From positions 6,442,962 to 6,506,961 of the forward strand of contig NC_008278.1 of assembly GCF_000058485.1 (NCBI RefSeq): 64,000 bases of DNA. Reading direction: 5' to 3'. The position numbers and the translations under genes are program-made. Under the pieces are notes generated by a model, which saw only the letters and a program-made list of their open reading frames with translations, was not told the DNA's origin and made no database searches. Below, in pieces: positions 17,782 to 26,204 of the stretch; within the stretch, counting starts at the first letter, position 1, and every line of letters starts with the position of its first letter. Source of the DNA: Frankia alni ACN14a. GTDB lineage: Bacteria; Actinomycetota; Actinomycetes; Frankiales; Frankiaceae.

Positions 17782-18840
17782 ATGACCAGCACCGCGCTGA
17801 GAAGCGATCTCGCCGTCCACGGGGTGGCGGTGGACGCGCCCGTCGCGCGCCGCGGCGGGGCGGGCCCGTCCGACGACGGTCATGTCCTGCTCGGTGGGGT
17901 CGGCACCGCGCTGCCGATCGTCCCCACCAGCCCGTACCGGGTGAGCGAGGGGCGCCTGCTGCTCGACGGGGCCGATCTCGGCCTGACCGTCGAGCCGGTT
18001 CGCCGGCCGGCGTTCTACGACCTGCGCACCGCCGACGGCGTCCCCTACGACCAGCTCGCCCGCCTGCACGGCGCGGACGTGCTGGCCACCACGGTCGTGC
18101 AGACCTGCATCCGCTATCGGGCCGAGGAGCGCTGCCGGTTCTGCGCCATCGAGGAGTCCCTGCGCCACGGCGCGACCACCGCGGTGAAGACCCCGGAGCA
18201 GCTCGCCGAGGTCGCCGAGGCCGCGGTCCGCCTCGACGGGGTCCGCCAGATGGTGATGACCACCGGGACCACCGCGGGGCGCGATCGCGGGGCCCGCCAC
18301 CTGGCCCGCTGCGTGCGGGCGGTCGCCGCCGCGGTGCCGGGCCTGCCCGTGCAGGTGCAGTGCGAGCCGCCCGGCGATCTCGCCGTGCTGACCGAGCTGC
18401 GCGAGGCCGGCGCGGTGAGCGTCGGCCTCCACGTCGAGTCGCTGGACGACGCGGTACGCCGCCGCTGGATGCCGGGCAAGGCCACCGTGGCGATGGCGCA
18501 GTACCGGGCCGCCTGGCGGGAGGCGGTGCGGGTGTTCGGCCGCAACCAGGTCTCCACCTACCTGCTCGTCGGTCTCGGGGAGAACCCGGACGAGCTGGTC
18601 GCGGGCGCCGCCGAGCTCGTCGAGATGGGCGTCTACCCGTTCGTCGTGCCGCTGCGGCCGATCGCGGGGACGCTGGCGTTCGACGTCGACGGGGCGAGCC
18701 CTCCCCCCGCGGCGACCGTCGCCGACGTGACCGTGCGGGTCGCGGCGCTGCTGCGCGCCGCCGGCATGGCCGGCTCGGGTCAACGCGCGGGCTGCGCCGC
18801 CTGCGGCGCGTGCAGCCCGCTGCCCTCGGCGGGTGCCTGA
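17782..18840 (+). CDS. nitD: Radical SAM protein, MSMEG_0568 family (NitD)
   Basis: The 352-residue protein belongs to the radical SAM enzymes of nitrilase clusters. The Fe-S ligands lie in QTCIRYRAEERCRFCAIE, spaced C-x8-C-x2-C instead of the canonical C-x3-C-x2-C. A C-terminal CAACGAC triplet could hold an auxiliary cluster. Supporting barrel features include a QCEPPGDL stretch and the LHVESLDDAVRRRWMPGK segment. Substrate and product are unknown. Its stop abuts the next ATG (TGATG). Confidence 0.88.
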   Translation: MTSTALRSDLAVHGVAVDAPVARRGGAGPSDDGHVLLGGVGTALPIVPTSPYRVSEGRLLLDGADLGLTVEPVRRPAFYDLRTADGVPYDQLARLHGADVLATTVVQTCIRYRAEERCRFCAIEESLRHGATTAVKTPEQLAEVAEAAVRLDGVRQMVMTTGTTAGRDRGARHLARCVRAVAAAVPGLPVQVQCEPPGDLAVLTELREAGAVSVGLHVESLDDAVRRRWMPGKATVAMAQYRAAWREAVRVFGRNQVSTYLLVGLGENPDELVAGAAELVEMGVYPFVVPLRPIAGTLAFDVDGASPPPAATVADVTVRVAALLRAAGMAGSGQRAGCAACGACSPLPSAGA

Positions 18841-20279
18841 TGGATCTGGGGGGCGTCCTGCTCGGCGTGCCCGCGCCGGCGACCCGGCCACCGGCATGGA
18901 CGATCGACGTGGCGACCGAGCGGGCGGATCTCGCGGCCTATCGGCGGCTGCGCCGTGACGTCTTCGTCGTCGAGCAGGGGCTGTTCGGCGGCACCGCCCG
19001 CGGCGGCACCGATCATGACGATGCGGACGACGACGAGCGCACCGTCGTCCTGCTCGCCCGCGCGGCGGGCGGGGAGCTGCTCGGCGGCGTCCGGCTGCAC
19101 TGCGCGACCGGCGCCGATCTCGGCTGGTGGAGGGGCGGGCGGCTGGCCGTCGTCCGGCCCGCCCGCGGCGGCGCGGGACATGGCGCGGGACATGGCGCGG
19201 GGATCGGCTCGGCGCTGGTCCGGGCGGCCTGCGCGTTCGCCGAGCAGGCCGGGGTGCTGCGGTTCGAGGCGACCGTCCAGGCCGCCGGCGAGCCGGCGTT
19301 CCAGCGGCTGGGCTGGCGCTCGGTGCGTCCCTGCACGGTCGCGGGCAAGCCGCACGTGCTGATGCGCTGGCCGATCGACCGCCTCGCCCGCCAGGCCGCG
19401 GCGACCAAGGCACCCCTCGGCGCGCTGCTCGGCGGCCTGCGGCCCGGCGGTGCCGGCTTCGTCGGCGACGACGGCGCCCCCGTGCCGGGCAGCGACCTCG
19501 TCGCCGCCTGCGACGCCATCGTGCCCTCGCTTGTCGAGCGGGATCCGGAATGGGCGGGCTGGTGCGGGGTGCTCGTCAACGCCAACGACCTGGCGGCGAT
19601 GGGGGCCGATCCCGTCGGACTGCTCGACGCCGTCGGAGCCCGGGACGCCTCCTTCGCCGCCCGGGTGCTGTCCGGGCTGCGCGCGGCGGCCACGGCCTAC
19701 CGGCTGCCGATCCTCGGTGGGCACACCCAGTTCGGCGTCCCGGCCGCGCTGACGGTCACCGCGCTGGGCCGCAGCGCGCGGCCCGTGCCGGCCGGCGGTG
19801 GGCAGGCCGGGCACGCCGTCTCGCTGACCGCCGACCTCGGCGGGACCTGGCGGCGCGGTCACACCGGGCGGCAGTGGGACTCCACCACCTCCCGCGGCGC
19901 CGACGAGCTCGCCGCGATGACCGGGTTCGTCGCCCGCACCGCCCCGGCCGCCGCCAAGGACGTCAGCATGGCCGGCCTGGTCGGCACGCTCGGCATGCTC
20001 GCCGAGGCCAGCGGCTGCGGGGCCGTGCTGGACGTCGCCGCGGTGCCCCGCCCGGACTCCGCCGGCGTCGCCGACTGGTTGTCGTGCTTTCCGGGCTTCG
20101 CGATGCTCACCGCGGACGCGCCCGGCCGCGGCGTCGCGGACGCGGGCTGCGCCACCTCCAAGGTCTGCGGGGCGCTGACGACCGGCGCCGGGGTGGCCCT
20201 GCGCTGGCCGGACGGCGAACTCACCGAGGGCGTGCCCGGCACCGTCACCGGGCTGGGACCGGCCGGTGAGGTCGAGTGA
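18840..20279 (+). CDS. nitEF: GNAT N-acetyltransferase / AIR synthase-related fusion (NitE-NitF)
   Basis: A 479-residue two-domain protein. Residues about 20-180 are a GNAT acetyltransferase of MSMEG_0567 type (LRRDVFVVEQGLF, GIGSALVRAACAFAEQAGV, AFQRLGWR). Residues about 190-475 are an AIR synthase (PurM)-like ATP-binding domain (VVNANDLAAMGADPVGLLD-type motif, LPILGGHTQFGV, GCATSKVCGAL). In Pseudomonas Nit1C clusters these are two genes, and in actinobacteria they are fused. A short GHGAGHGAG repeat lies in the acetyl-CoA loop. The start ATG overlaps the nitD stop. The reaction is unknown. Confidence 0.87.
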   Translation: MDLGGVLLGVPAPATRPPAWTIDVATERADLAAYRRLRRDVFVVEQGLFGGTARGGTDHDDADDDERTVVLLARAAGGELLGGVRLHCATGADLGWWRGGRLAVVRPARGGAGHGAGHGAGIGSALVRAACAFAEQAGVLRFEATVQAAGEPAFQRLGWRSVRPCTVAGKPHVLMRWPIDRLARQAAATKAPLGALLGGLRPGGAGFVGDDGAPVPGSDLVAACDAIVPSLVERDPEWAGWCGVLVNANDLAAMGADPVGLLDAVGARDASFAARVLSGLRAAATAYRLPILGGHTQFGVPAALTVTALGRSARPVPAGGGQAGHAVSLTADLGGTWRRGHTGRQWDSTTSRGADELAAMTGFVARTAPAAAKDVSMAGLVGTLGMLAEASGCGAVLDVAAVPRPDSAGVADWLSCFPGFAMLTADAPGRGVADAGCATSKVCGALTTGAGVALRWPDGELTEGVPGTVTGLGPAGEVE

Positions 20280-21211
20280 TCACCGTCGCCGCGGTCGCGG
20301 CCGACTTCGGCCGGGACCTGACCGACGCCTTCGCCCGCATCGCCTCGATCCTCGACGCCGCGCGGGCGCGGGGCGCGGGGCTGGTCGTCCTGCCCGAGGC
20401 GGCCCTGGGCGGCTATCTGACCACCCTCGACGGCCCCACCCTCGATGGCCCCACCCTCGACGGCGCCACGGCCTCGGCCCCCCACGCAACCAGCACCGAT
20501 GGGACGAGCGGCGACGGGACCAGCTCGCTGCCGCCGGCCCTCGACCTCGACGGCCCCCAGGTGCGCCGGCTCGCCGCACTGGCCGGGGATCTGGTCGTCA
20601 CCGCGGGCCTGTGTGAGGCCGACGGCGACCTGCGTTACAACACCGCGGTCGCGGTCAGCGGCGACGGTCTGCTCGGGGTGCACCGCAAGGTGCACCAACC
20701 CCTCGGCGAGGGCGCCTCGTACCGGGCGGGCGACAGCTTCGCCGCGTTCGACACCCCGCTGGGCCGGATGGGGATGCTGATCTGCTACGACAAGGCGTTC
20801 CCCGAGGCAGCGCGGGCGCTGGCCCTCGACGGCGCCGAGATCGTGGCCTGCCTGTCGGCGTGGCCCGCGGCCCGCACCTTCCGCGCGCCCGACCTCGCCG
20901 ACGACCGCTGGACGCACCGGTTCGACCTGTTCGACCGGGCCCGCGCGCTGGAGAACCAGGTGCTGTGGGTGTCGGCGAACCAGTCCGGGAGCTTCGGGTC
21001 GCTGCGGTTCGTCGCCAGCGCCAAGGTCGTCGACGCCGGCGGCGCGGTGCTCGCCACGACCGGGACCCGGCCAGGCGTCGCCTACGCCACGGTGGACCTC
21101 CCGGCGATGCTGTCGTCCGCCCGGGCGGGCATGTACCACCTGCGCGACCGCCGTCCCGACGCCTACCTCGGGGTCGCCCGACAGGGAAACGCCCGACGTG
21201 GGAGCGCGTGA
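20276..21211 (+). CDS. nitC: Nitrilase / carbon-nitrogen hydrolase (NitC)
   Basis: The 311-residue protein is a nitrilase-superfamily hydrolase with the full triad: Glu41 (VVLPEA), Lys138 (VHRKVH) and Cys170 (LICYDKAFPE). It would convert a nitrile to a carboxylic acid plus ammonia, or hydrolyse an amide. Between Glu41 and the next conserved strand is an insertion of about 40 residues built on a TLDGP repeat (three 15-bp units), absent from usual nitrilases. The GTG start overlaps the upstream stop (GTGA). Its position in the cluster supports the sll0784-type nitrilase assignment. Confidence 0.9.
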   Translation: MITVAAVAADFGRDLTDAFARIASILDAARARGAGLVVLPEAALGGYLTTLDGPTLDGPTLDGATASAPHATSTDGTSGDGTSSLPPALDLDGPQVRRLAALAGDLVVTAGLCEADGDLRYNTAVAVSGDGLLGVHRKVHQPLGEGASYRAGDSFAAFDTPLGRMGMLICYDKAFPEAARALALDGAEIVACLSAWPAARTFRAPDLADDRWTHRFDLFDRARALENQVLWVSANQSGSFGSLRFVASAKVVDAGGAVLATTGTRPGVAYATVDLPAMLSSARAGMYHLRDRRPDAYLGVARQGNARRGSA

Positions 21212-22607
21212 CGTGGGAGCGGCCGGCCGGGAATCGCCCGACACGGTCGAACACCTCCCCGTGGCCGTGATCGGCGCCGGTCAGGCCGGGCTCGCGATGA
21301 GCTGGCATCTGACCGCCGACGGCGTCGACCACGCCGTCCTCGAACGCGACACCGCCCTGCACACCTGGTCCGACGCTCGCTGGGACAGCTTCTGCCTGGT
21401 CACGCCGAACTGGCAGTGCCGGCTGCCCGGCCACGCCTACGACGGGCCCGACCCGAACGGTTTCATGGTGAAGTCCGAGATCGTCGCCTGGCTCGACGGC
21501 TACCGCGCGAGCTTCGATCCGCCGGTCCGCGAGCACACCGCGGTGAACTCCCTGCGCCCGCTCGGCGACGGGCCCGGCGCCGCGGACCCGGCCGGCGGCT
21601 TCGCCGTGCGCACCACCGCCGGCGAGCTCGTCGCCGACCAGGTCGTCGTCGCCACCGGCGGCTACCACACCCCCGCGATCCCGCGGCTGGCCGAGCGGCT
21701 GCCGGCCGACCTGCACCAGGTGCACTCCGCGCGCTACCGGCGCCCCGCGGACCTGCCCGCCGGACCGGTGCTCGTCGTCGGCACCGGGCAGTCGGGCGCG
21801 CAGATCGCCGAGGACCTGCACCTCGCCGGCCGGCAGGTGCACCTCGCGGTCGGCTACGCGCCCCGGTTCGCCCGCCGCTACCGGGGCCGCGACGTCATCG
21901 CCTGGATGCACGACACCGGCCACTACGCCAGGCCCGTCACCGACAGGCCGGTCGAGGAGCGCAGCGCCGACCGCACCAACCACTACGTCACCGGTCGCGA
22001 CGGTGGGCGCGACATCGACCTGCGCGCCTTCGCCCGCCAGGGGATGGTGCTGCACGGCCGGTTGACGGGCGTCGACGCCGGCCGGTTCGCCTTCGCCGAC
22101 GACCTCGCCGCGAACCTCGACGCCGCCGACGAGGTCTACAACGGCATCAACGAGCTGATCGACGCCCACATCGCCGCCAACGGGCTCGACGTGGCGGTCG
22201 GCCCGAGTCGCTACACGCCGGTCTGGCAGCCCCCGAGTGCCACCGGGCCGGCCCTCGCCGTCACCGACGTGGCCGCCGTCGTCTGGGCGACCGGGTTCAC
22301 CCGCGACTACCGCTGGCTACACGCCGGGATCTTCGACGGCGCCGGGCATCCGCAGCACCGCCGCGGGGTGACCGCCGTGCCCGGGTTGTACCTGCTCGGC
22401 CTGCCGTGGCTGCACACCTGGGGGTCGGGCCGGTTCGCCGGCATCGCGCGGGACGCCGCCTACCTCGCCGAACAGGTCCGTGACCGCCGCGCGCGCCAGG
22501 TCCGCGCGCACCAGGTCCGCGCGGGCACGCTCGCCGGGCCGACGGCGGACGGCGCTCGGATGGTCGGGCAGACCTGGGGCGGCCCCTGGTCGCCGATCGG
22601 ACGATGA
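21198..22607 (+). CDS. nitH: Flavin-dependent oxidoreductase, MSMEG_0569 family (NitH)
   Basis: The 469-residue protein resembles FAD/NADPH monooxygenases. It has an N-terminal FAD motif [15 protein letters not shown], the family's [15 protein letters not shown] segment and a second Rossmann motif [15 protein letters not shown] for NADPH. GTG 21198 gives a 14-base overlap with nitC; the in-frame GTG at 21213, with GGGAG before it, is an equally good start. In other organisms NitH homologues help assimilate cyanide-derived nitriles. The tail after about residue 430 is Arg/Ala-rich. Its stop overlaps a 26-codon ORF. Confidence 0.87.
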   Translation: MGARDVGAAGRESPDTVEHLPVAVIGAGQAGLAMSWHLTADGVDHAVLERDTALHTWSDARWDSFCLVTPNWQCRLPGHAYDGPDPNGFMVKSEIVAWLDGYRASFDPPVREHTAVNSLRPLGDGPGAADPAGGFAVRTTAGELVADQVVVATGGYHTPAIPRLAERLPADLHQVHSARYRRPADLPAGPVLVVGTGQSGAQIAEDLHLAGRQVHLAVGYAPRFARRYRGRDVIAWMHDTGHYARPVTDRPVEERSADRTNHYVTGRDGGRDIDLRAFARQGMVLHGRLTGVDAGRFAFADDLAANLDAADEVYNGINELIDAHIAANGLDVAVGPSRYTPVWQPPSATGPALAVTDVAAVVWATGFTRDYRWLHAGIFDGAGHPQHRRGVTAVPGLYLLGLPWLHTWGSGRFAGIARDAAYLAEQVRDRRARQVRAHQVRAGTLAGPTADGARMVGQTWGGPWSPIGR

Positions 22608-22684
22608 GCGCGATCCGCGGAGAACGCCACCGCGAGCTGCACCACCGCGAGCTGCACCACCGCGCCGGCCGGGAGATCCGGTGA
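22604..22684 (+). CDS. Candidate 26-residue His/Arg-rich ORF
   Basis: ATGA overlap with the nitH stop starts a 26-codon frame whose peptide contains the duplicated segment RELHH. It ends in a GTGA within a duplicated ribosome-binding region (14-base repeat CGGGAGATCCGGTG at 22670-22683 and 22687-22700; the second copy ends in the start codon of the next gene). It occupies the spot where some clusters carry other small nit genes, but shows no similarity I can see to the MSMEG_0570 (NitG) family. It may be only a spacer made by local duplications. Confidence 0.25.
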   Translation: MSAIRGERHRELHHRELHHRAGREIR

Positions 22685-22697
22685 GACGGGAGATCCG

Positions 22698-23828
22698 GTG
22701 CGGGTCGCGCTGCTGACCTACTCCACGCGGCCCCGCGGCGGGGTCGTGCACACCCTGGCGCTGGCCGAGGCACTCGTCGACCTCGGCGCCGAGGTCGACG
22801 TGTGGACCTTGGCCCGCGGCGGCGACGGCGGCTTCTTCCGCGCCGTCGATCCCCGCGTCGGCGTGCGAGCGGTGCCCTTCGGGGAGGTGCCGGACGAGCC
22901 GGTGGGCCCGCGGATCCTGCGCTCGATCGCCGTCCTGGCCGCCGCCTTCGACGCCGCCGGCTACGACGCCGTGCACGCCCAGGACTGCATCAGCGCCAAC
23001 GCCGTGCTCGACGCCGCCGGTCCCCGCGGTCCCCGCGGGCCGGCCCACGCCATCCGCACGATCCACCACCTCGACGCGTTCACCACGCCGGAGCTCGCCG
23101 CCTGCCACGAACGCGCGGTCGTCGCCCCGCGGGCACACGTCTGCGTCTCCGCCGCCGTGGCCGCCGAGGTCGAGCGCGGCTGGGGAATCCGCCCGACGGT
23201 GATCCCGAACGGCGTCGACGCCGCCCGCTTCGCCGCCGCCGCGGGCGACGGCGCCGCCCGGCGGGCCTGGGCGGACCGGCTCGGTCCCTACGTCCTGGCC
23301 GTCGGCGGCATCGAACCGCGCAAGGGCACCGCCGACCTGGTCGAGGCGATGGCGCTGGTCCGCCGGGCCCGCCCGGAGCTGGCCCTGGTCGTGGGCGGCG
23401 GCGAGACGCTGTTCGACTACCGCGGCTACCGCGAGGCGGTGCTGGCACGTGCGACGGAGCTGGAGGTGACGCCGCTGATCCTCGGCCCGGTCGACCACGG
23501 CGCGCTGCCGGCACTGGTCGCGCAGGCGGCGGCGTTCGCGTTCCCGTCGACGAAGGAGGGGTTCGGGCTGGCCGCCCTGGAGGCGCTCGCCGCCGGGGTG
23601 CCGGTCGTGGCCCGGAACCTGCCGGTGCTGCGCGAGGTCCTGGGACCGGCGGTGCGCTACGCGAGCACCCCGGACGAACTGGGCGACGCGCTGCTCGCCG
23701 CCGCCGGCGCCCGCGACCCGGCGGCGACCGAACGCGGCCGGACCCTGGCCACCGGCTACACCTGGGCCGGCGCCGCCAGCGCCCACCTGACTCTGTACGC
23801 CCGGCTCATCGGCGCGAGCGCCGGCTGA
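22698..23828 (+). CDS. Glycosyltransferase, MSMEG_0565 family (GT4-like)
   Basis: The 376-residue protein has a GT-B fold: N-terminal RPRGGVVHTLALAEAL (sugar acceptor side) and C-terminal GGIEPRKGTADLVEAM and STKEGFGLAALEALAAGVPVV, the donor nucleotide-binding EGFGL-type motif of GT4. The MSMEG_0565 family of glycosyltransferases is the usual last gene of nitrilase clusters in actinobacteria. It suggests that the pathway makes or processes a glycosylated metabolite, not only ammonia from nitriles. The GTG start follows CGGGAGATCC. Confidence 0.88.
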   Translation: MRVALLTYSTRPRGGVVHTLALAEALVDLGAEVDVWTLARGGDGGFFRAVDPRVGVRAVPFGEVPDEPVGPRILRSIAVLAAAFDAAGYDAVHAQDCISANAVLDAAGPRGPRGPAHAIRTIHHLDAFTTPELAACHERAVVAPRAHVCVSAAVAAEVERGWGIRPTVIPNGVDAARFAAAAGDGAARRAWADRLGPYVLAVGGIEPRKGTADLVEAMALVRRARPELALVVGGGETLFDYRGYREAVLARATELEVTPLILGPVDHGALPALVAQAAAFAFPSTKEGFGLAALEALAAGVPVVARNLPVLREVLGPAVRYASTPDELGDALLAAAGARDPAATERGRTLATGYTWAGAASAHLTLYARLIGASAG

Positions 23829-23862
23829 GCGGCACGGGCAGCCGGACGCGGCACCTCGGCAG

Positions 23863-23902
23863 GCGGCGAGGCGGCGAGGCGGCGAGGCGGCGAGGCGGCG
23901 GG
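23863..23902. repeat. 8-bp tandem repeat downstream of the nit cluster
   Basis: The unit GCGGCGAG is repeated four times plus one variant, in the 166-bp gap between the glycosyltransferase and the convergent DUF2231 gene. No coding role is apparent. Confidence 0.85.
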
Positions 23903-23994
23903 CGGCAGGCGAGGCACGTGGCCCTGTTGACGCCGGCACGGCGAGTGCTGACGGACCGGCGTGGGCTGACGGCCTGGCGAGGTGTCGCGCAGGT

Positions 23995-24567
23995 TCAGCC
24001 GTGTTCGCCAGGTCCGGGGTTCGGACTGAAGCTGTCGTGCCAGACGGCCTTCGCCCCGCTGTCACCGATCCGGTAGATCTGCACCACCGAGCCGACCGCG
24101 ACAACCACGCTCAGGACCGCGAGCACGATCATCACGGCCAGCCCACCGGGGCGGGCGGCCGCGTGCGTCCCGCCGTCGGCGGTCCCGCCGAGCTCGCTGC
24201 GCCGACCCCACAACCAGACCGCCGCCGCCAGGACGAACAACCCGATCGCCCACGGCAGCAGGCCGTCGCCCAGCTCGGCGTGCCGGCGGACCAACGCATC
24301 CGGAGGGACCCGAGCCTCGAGCCATTCCCCGGCATGGGTGGTCAGCGGCACACTCACGACCGCGACCAGGGCCACCAACGGCGTGAGCACACCGAGCCGG
24401 CGCCGGGCGGCGGGCCAGACGGCCGACAGCACGACCAGCAGCGCGGTGAGCGGCACGAGCACGACGACGACATGCACGAGCAGCGCATGCGCCGGCAGGC
24501 CACTGATCTGCGTTGGTCCCACCGTGACTCCGATCAGGGCCGGCACCGCACATGGGCGGCGACACAC
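23995..24567 (-). CDS. DUF2231 family membrane protein
   Basis: The 190-residue protein has four membrane segments (about 27-48, 58-74, 102-121, 142-165) and the DUF2231 pattern ISGLPAHALLVHVVVVLVPLTAL, in which a conserved His sits in the first helix, followed by THAGEWLE. The family's function is unknown; some members neighbour heme or copper redox genes. It starts at ATG 24567, or at an inner GTG near MTVGPTQIS. It is transcribed divergently from a BlaI-type regulator, with BlaI-like operators between, so it may be under the same control. Confidence 0.82.
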   Translation of the reverse strand: MCRRPCAVPALIGVTVGPTQISGLPAHALLVHVVVVLVPLTALLVVLSAVWPAARRRLGVLTPLVALVAVVSVPLTTHAGEWLEARVPPDALVRRHAELGDGLLPWAIGLFVLAAAVWLWGRRSELGGTADGGTHAAARPGGLAVMIVLAVLSVVVAVGSVVQIYRIGDSGAKAVWHDSFSPNPGPGEHG

Positions 24568-24579
24568 ATAATCTATTCA

Positions 24580-24608
24580 TGTAGTACTACAGAAATAGTA
24601 GCACTACC
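24580..24608. promoter_or_regulatory. BlaI/MecI-type operators in a divergent promoter
   Basis: TGTAGTACTACA at 24580-24591 is a perfect 12-bp palindrome matching the TACTACA/TGTAGTA half-sites bound by BlaI, MecI and CopY repressors. A second, imperfect site (TAGTAGCACTAC) follows at 24597-24608, and a further GTCGTAGTC at about 24612. The stretch is AT-rich (TAATCTAT at 24569-24576) and lies between two divergent starts, one of which encodes a BlaI homologue. This points to autoregulation. Confidence 0.72.
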
Positions 24609-24639
24609 GTTGTCGTAGTCGGCGGCTAGACTTCCGGCC

Positions 24640-25080
24640 ATGCGTGACAGGGGGCCCGGGCGGCGGGTGGCCGGCGAGCTGGAGTCCGCCGTCCTCGCCG
24701 TGCTGTGGGAGGCCGGCGGGCCGCTCACCCCGAGCCAGACCCAGGAGGCCCTGGTCCGGGACGGCCACGAACTCGCCTACACGAGCGTGGCGACGACGCT
24801 CGCCCGGCTGCACGGCAAGGGCATGCTGGAACGGACAGTCGCCGGCCGTGGTCACGCCTACACCCCGACGGCGGCGGCGGCCCGGCAGCTCGCCGATCGG
24901 ATGCGCGGGCTGCTCGGGGACGGCCGCGGCCGGACCGAGGTCCTCAGCCACTTCGTCGCCGGGCTCACGGCCGACGATGAGGCCACCCTCCTCGCCTTGC
25001 TGGCCGCCGCCGAGGATGAACCCCCGACCGGCGGTGGCCCGCCGCCCGCCGCCGGCGAGCCACCGGGCGCGCGATCATGA
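24640..25080 (+). CDS. BlaI/MecI/CopY family transcriptional repressor
   Basis: The 146-residue protein has the winged-helix BlaI fold: GELESAVLAVLWEAGGPLTPSQTQEAL, then the recognition helix region AYTSVATTLARLHGKGMLER and the wing GRGHAYTP. The C-terminal dimerisation part (VLSHFVAGLTADDEATLLALL) follows, then a Pro/Gly tail. Repressors of this class leave DNA when cleaved by a partner M56 peptidase. The next gene is such a peptidase, and matching operators lie just upstream. Few bases separate the promoter from the ATG. Confidence 0.93.
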   Translation: MRDRGPGRRVAGELESAVLAVLWEAGGPLTPSQTQEALVRDGHELAYTSVATTLARLHGKGMLERTVAGRGHAYTPTAAAARQLADRMRGLLGDGRGRTEVLSHFVAGLTADDEATLLALLAAAEDEPPTGGGPPPAAGEPPGARS

Positions 25081-25159
25081 GTAGGACTTCGGCGGGGTCG
25101 CCGAGTCCCGGCCGGCCGTCCGCGCGGCAGGCCGGGCTGATGAGTCACCGGGGGCACCG

Positions 25160-26092
25160 GTGAGGTACATGGTCTGGGTTCCCCTGGTCGTCAACGTCAT
25201 CGTCGCGGTGTGCGCACCGGCCCTCGCCCGACGGCTGCCCTACCGGGTGAAGCCGGCGGCGCTTACCACCGGCGCCGTGCTCGCGGCGGCGGGCTGGGTG
25301 TCGTCCCTGACACTGCTGGCGGCCAGCTTCGCCGATCGGGTGCCGGCTCTCGCGCACCGGCTCGGCGCGACCGTCAGGGCACCGCAGGCCGAGCTTCCGC
25401 CGTCACTCGCGGGCGCGACGGCCGTTCTGGCCGTCGGTGCCGCCGCCGGCATGCTGCTGACCGCGGCCGCTCGGATCGGCCGGGACCTGATCAGGGCGGA
25501 GCGGCTGGTCCGCCGGCTGCCGCCCGGTCGGGTCCATGTCCTCCCGCAGCGCCGGCCCGACGCCTGTGCGGTCGGTGGCGTCACCGGGGGACGGGTCGTC
25601 ATCACCGCGGGCATGCTCGACTGCCTGGACAGCGCCGAGCGGGAGGCCGTGCTCGCCCACGAGCACGCCCACCTCACCGGTGGACATCACTGGCTGCGGA
25701 TGGTCGTCGCCTGCTGCGCGGCGGTGGACCCGCTGCTCAGACACCTGCCCGGTCTCGTCGAGAGCGCCTGCGAGCGGTGGGCGGACGAGCACGCGGCCCG
25801 CGCGACTGGGCAGCGGCGCGTCCTCGCGCAGGCGCTCGGGAAGGTCTCGCTGGCGACGCTGCGGGAGACCCAGGGGCACCGACCGGGCGACGCGGGAGTA
25901 TCCCGGTCAACGCCCACCACGTGCGGCTTCGACCACAGCGGCGTCACGGAAAGGATGGTGGCACTCCTCGACGGGTCAGCCAGCGCCACCCGGGTGCCCG
26001 CGACGGTCCTGCTGGCGACCAGCGCGCTCACGGCGATCATGATTGGTTCCGCGGTGCACGCCAGCACGGACTACCTCGCGCTGCTCCGCTAG
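25160..26092 (+). CDS. M56 family (BlaR1/MecR1-like) membrane metallopeptidase
   Basis: The 310-residue protein has N-terminal membrane segments (about 4-24, 35-56, 84-104), the zinc site HEHAH (about 166-170, in VLAHEHAHLTGGHHW) with a downstream acidic ligand in CERWADEHAA, and a C-terminal membrane segment (about 282-302). It has no penicillin-binding sensor domain, so it is the short actinobacterial form. With the upstream BlaI gene it should form a sense-and-cleave pair; the signal is unknown. GTG 25160 is the start. Confidence 0.9.
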   Translation: MRYMVWVPLVVNVIVAVCAPALARRLPYRVKPAALTTGAVLAAAGWVSSLTLLAASFADRVPALAHRLGATVRAPQAELPPSLAGATAVLAVGAAAGMLLTAAARIGRDLIRAERLVRRLPPGRVHVLPQRRPDACAVGGVTGGRVVITAGMLDCLDSAEREAVLAHEHAHLTGGHHWLRMVVACCAAVDPLLRHLPGLVESACERWADEHAARATGQRRVLAQALGKVSLATLRETQGHRPGDAGVSRSTPTTCGFDHSGVTERMVALLDGSASATRVPATVLLATSALTAIMIGSAVHASTDYLALLR

Positions 26093-26204
26093 CCCGCCTC
26101 ATCATCCCGGTCGCCGTGCGGGAGGCGTCGAGCACCGGTCGCGCGCAGGCTTGAGGGGCGTAGCCACACGACCGGGTACGGGGGCGCGCCGGAGAGGCGG
26201 AGCG

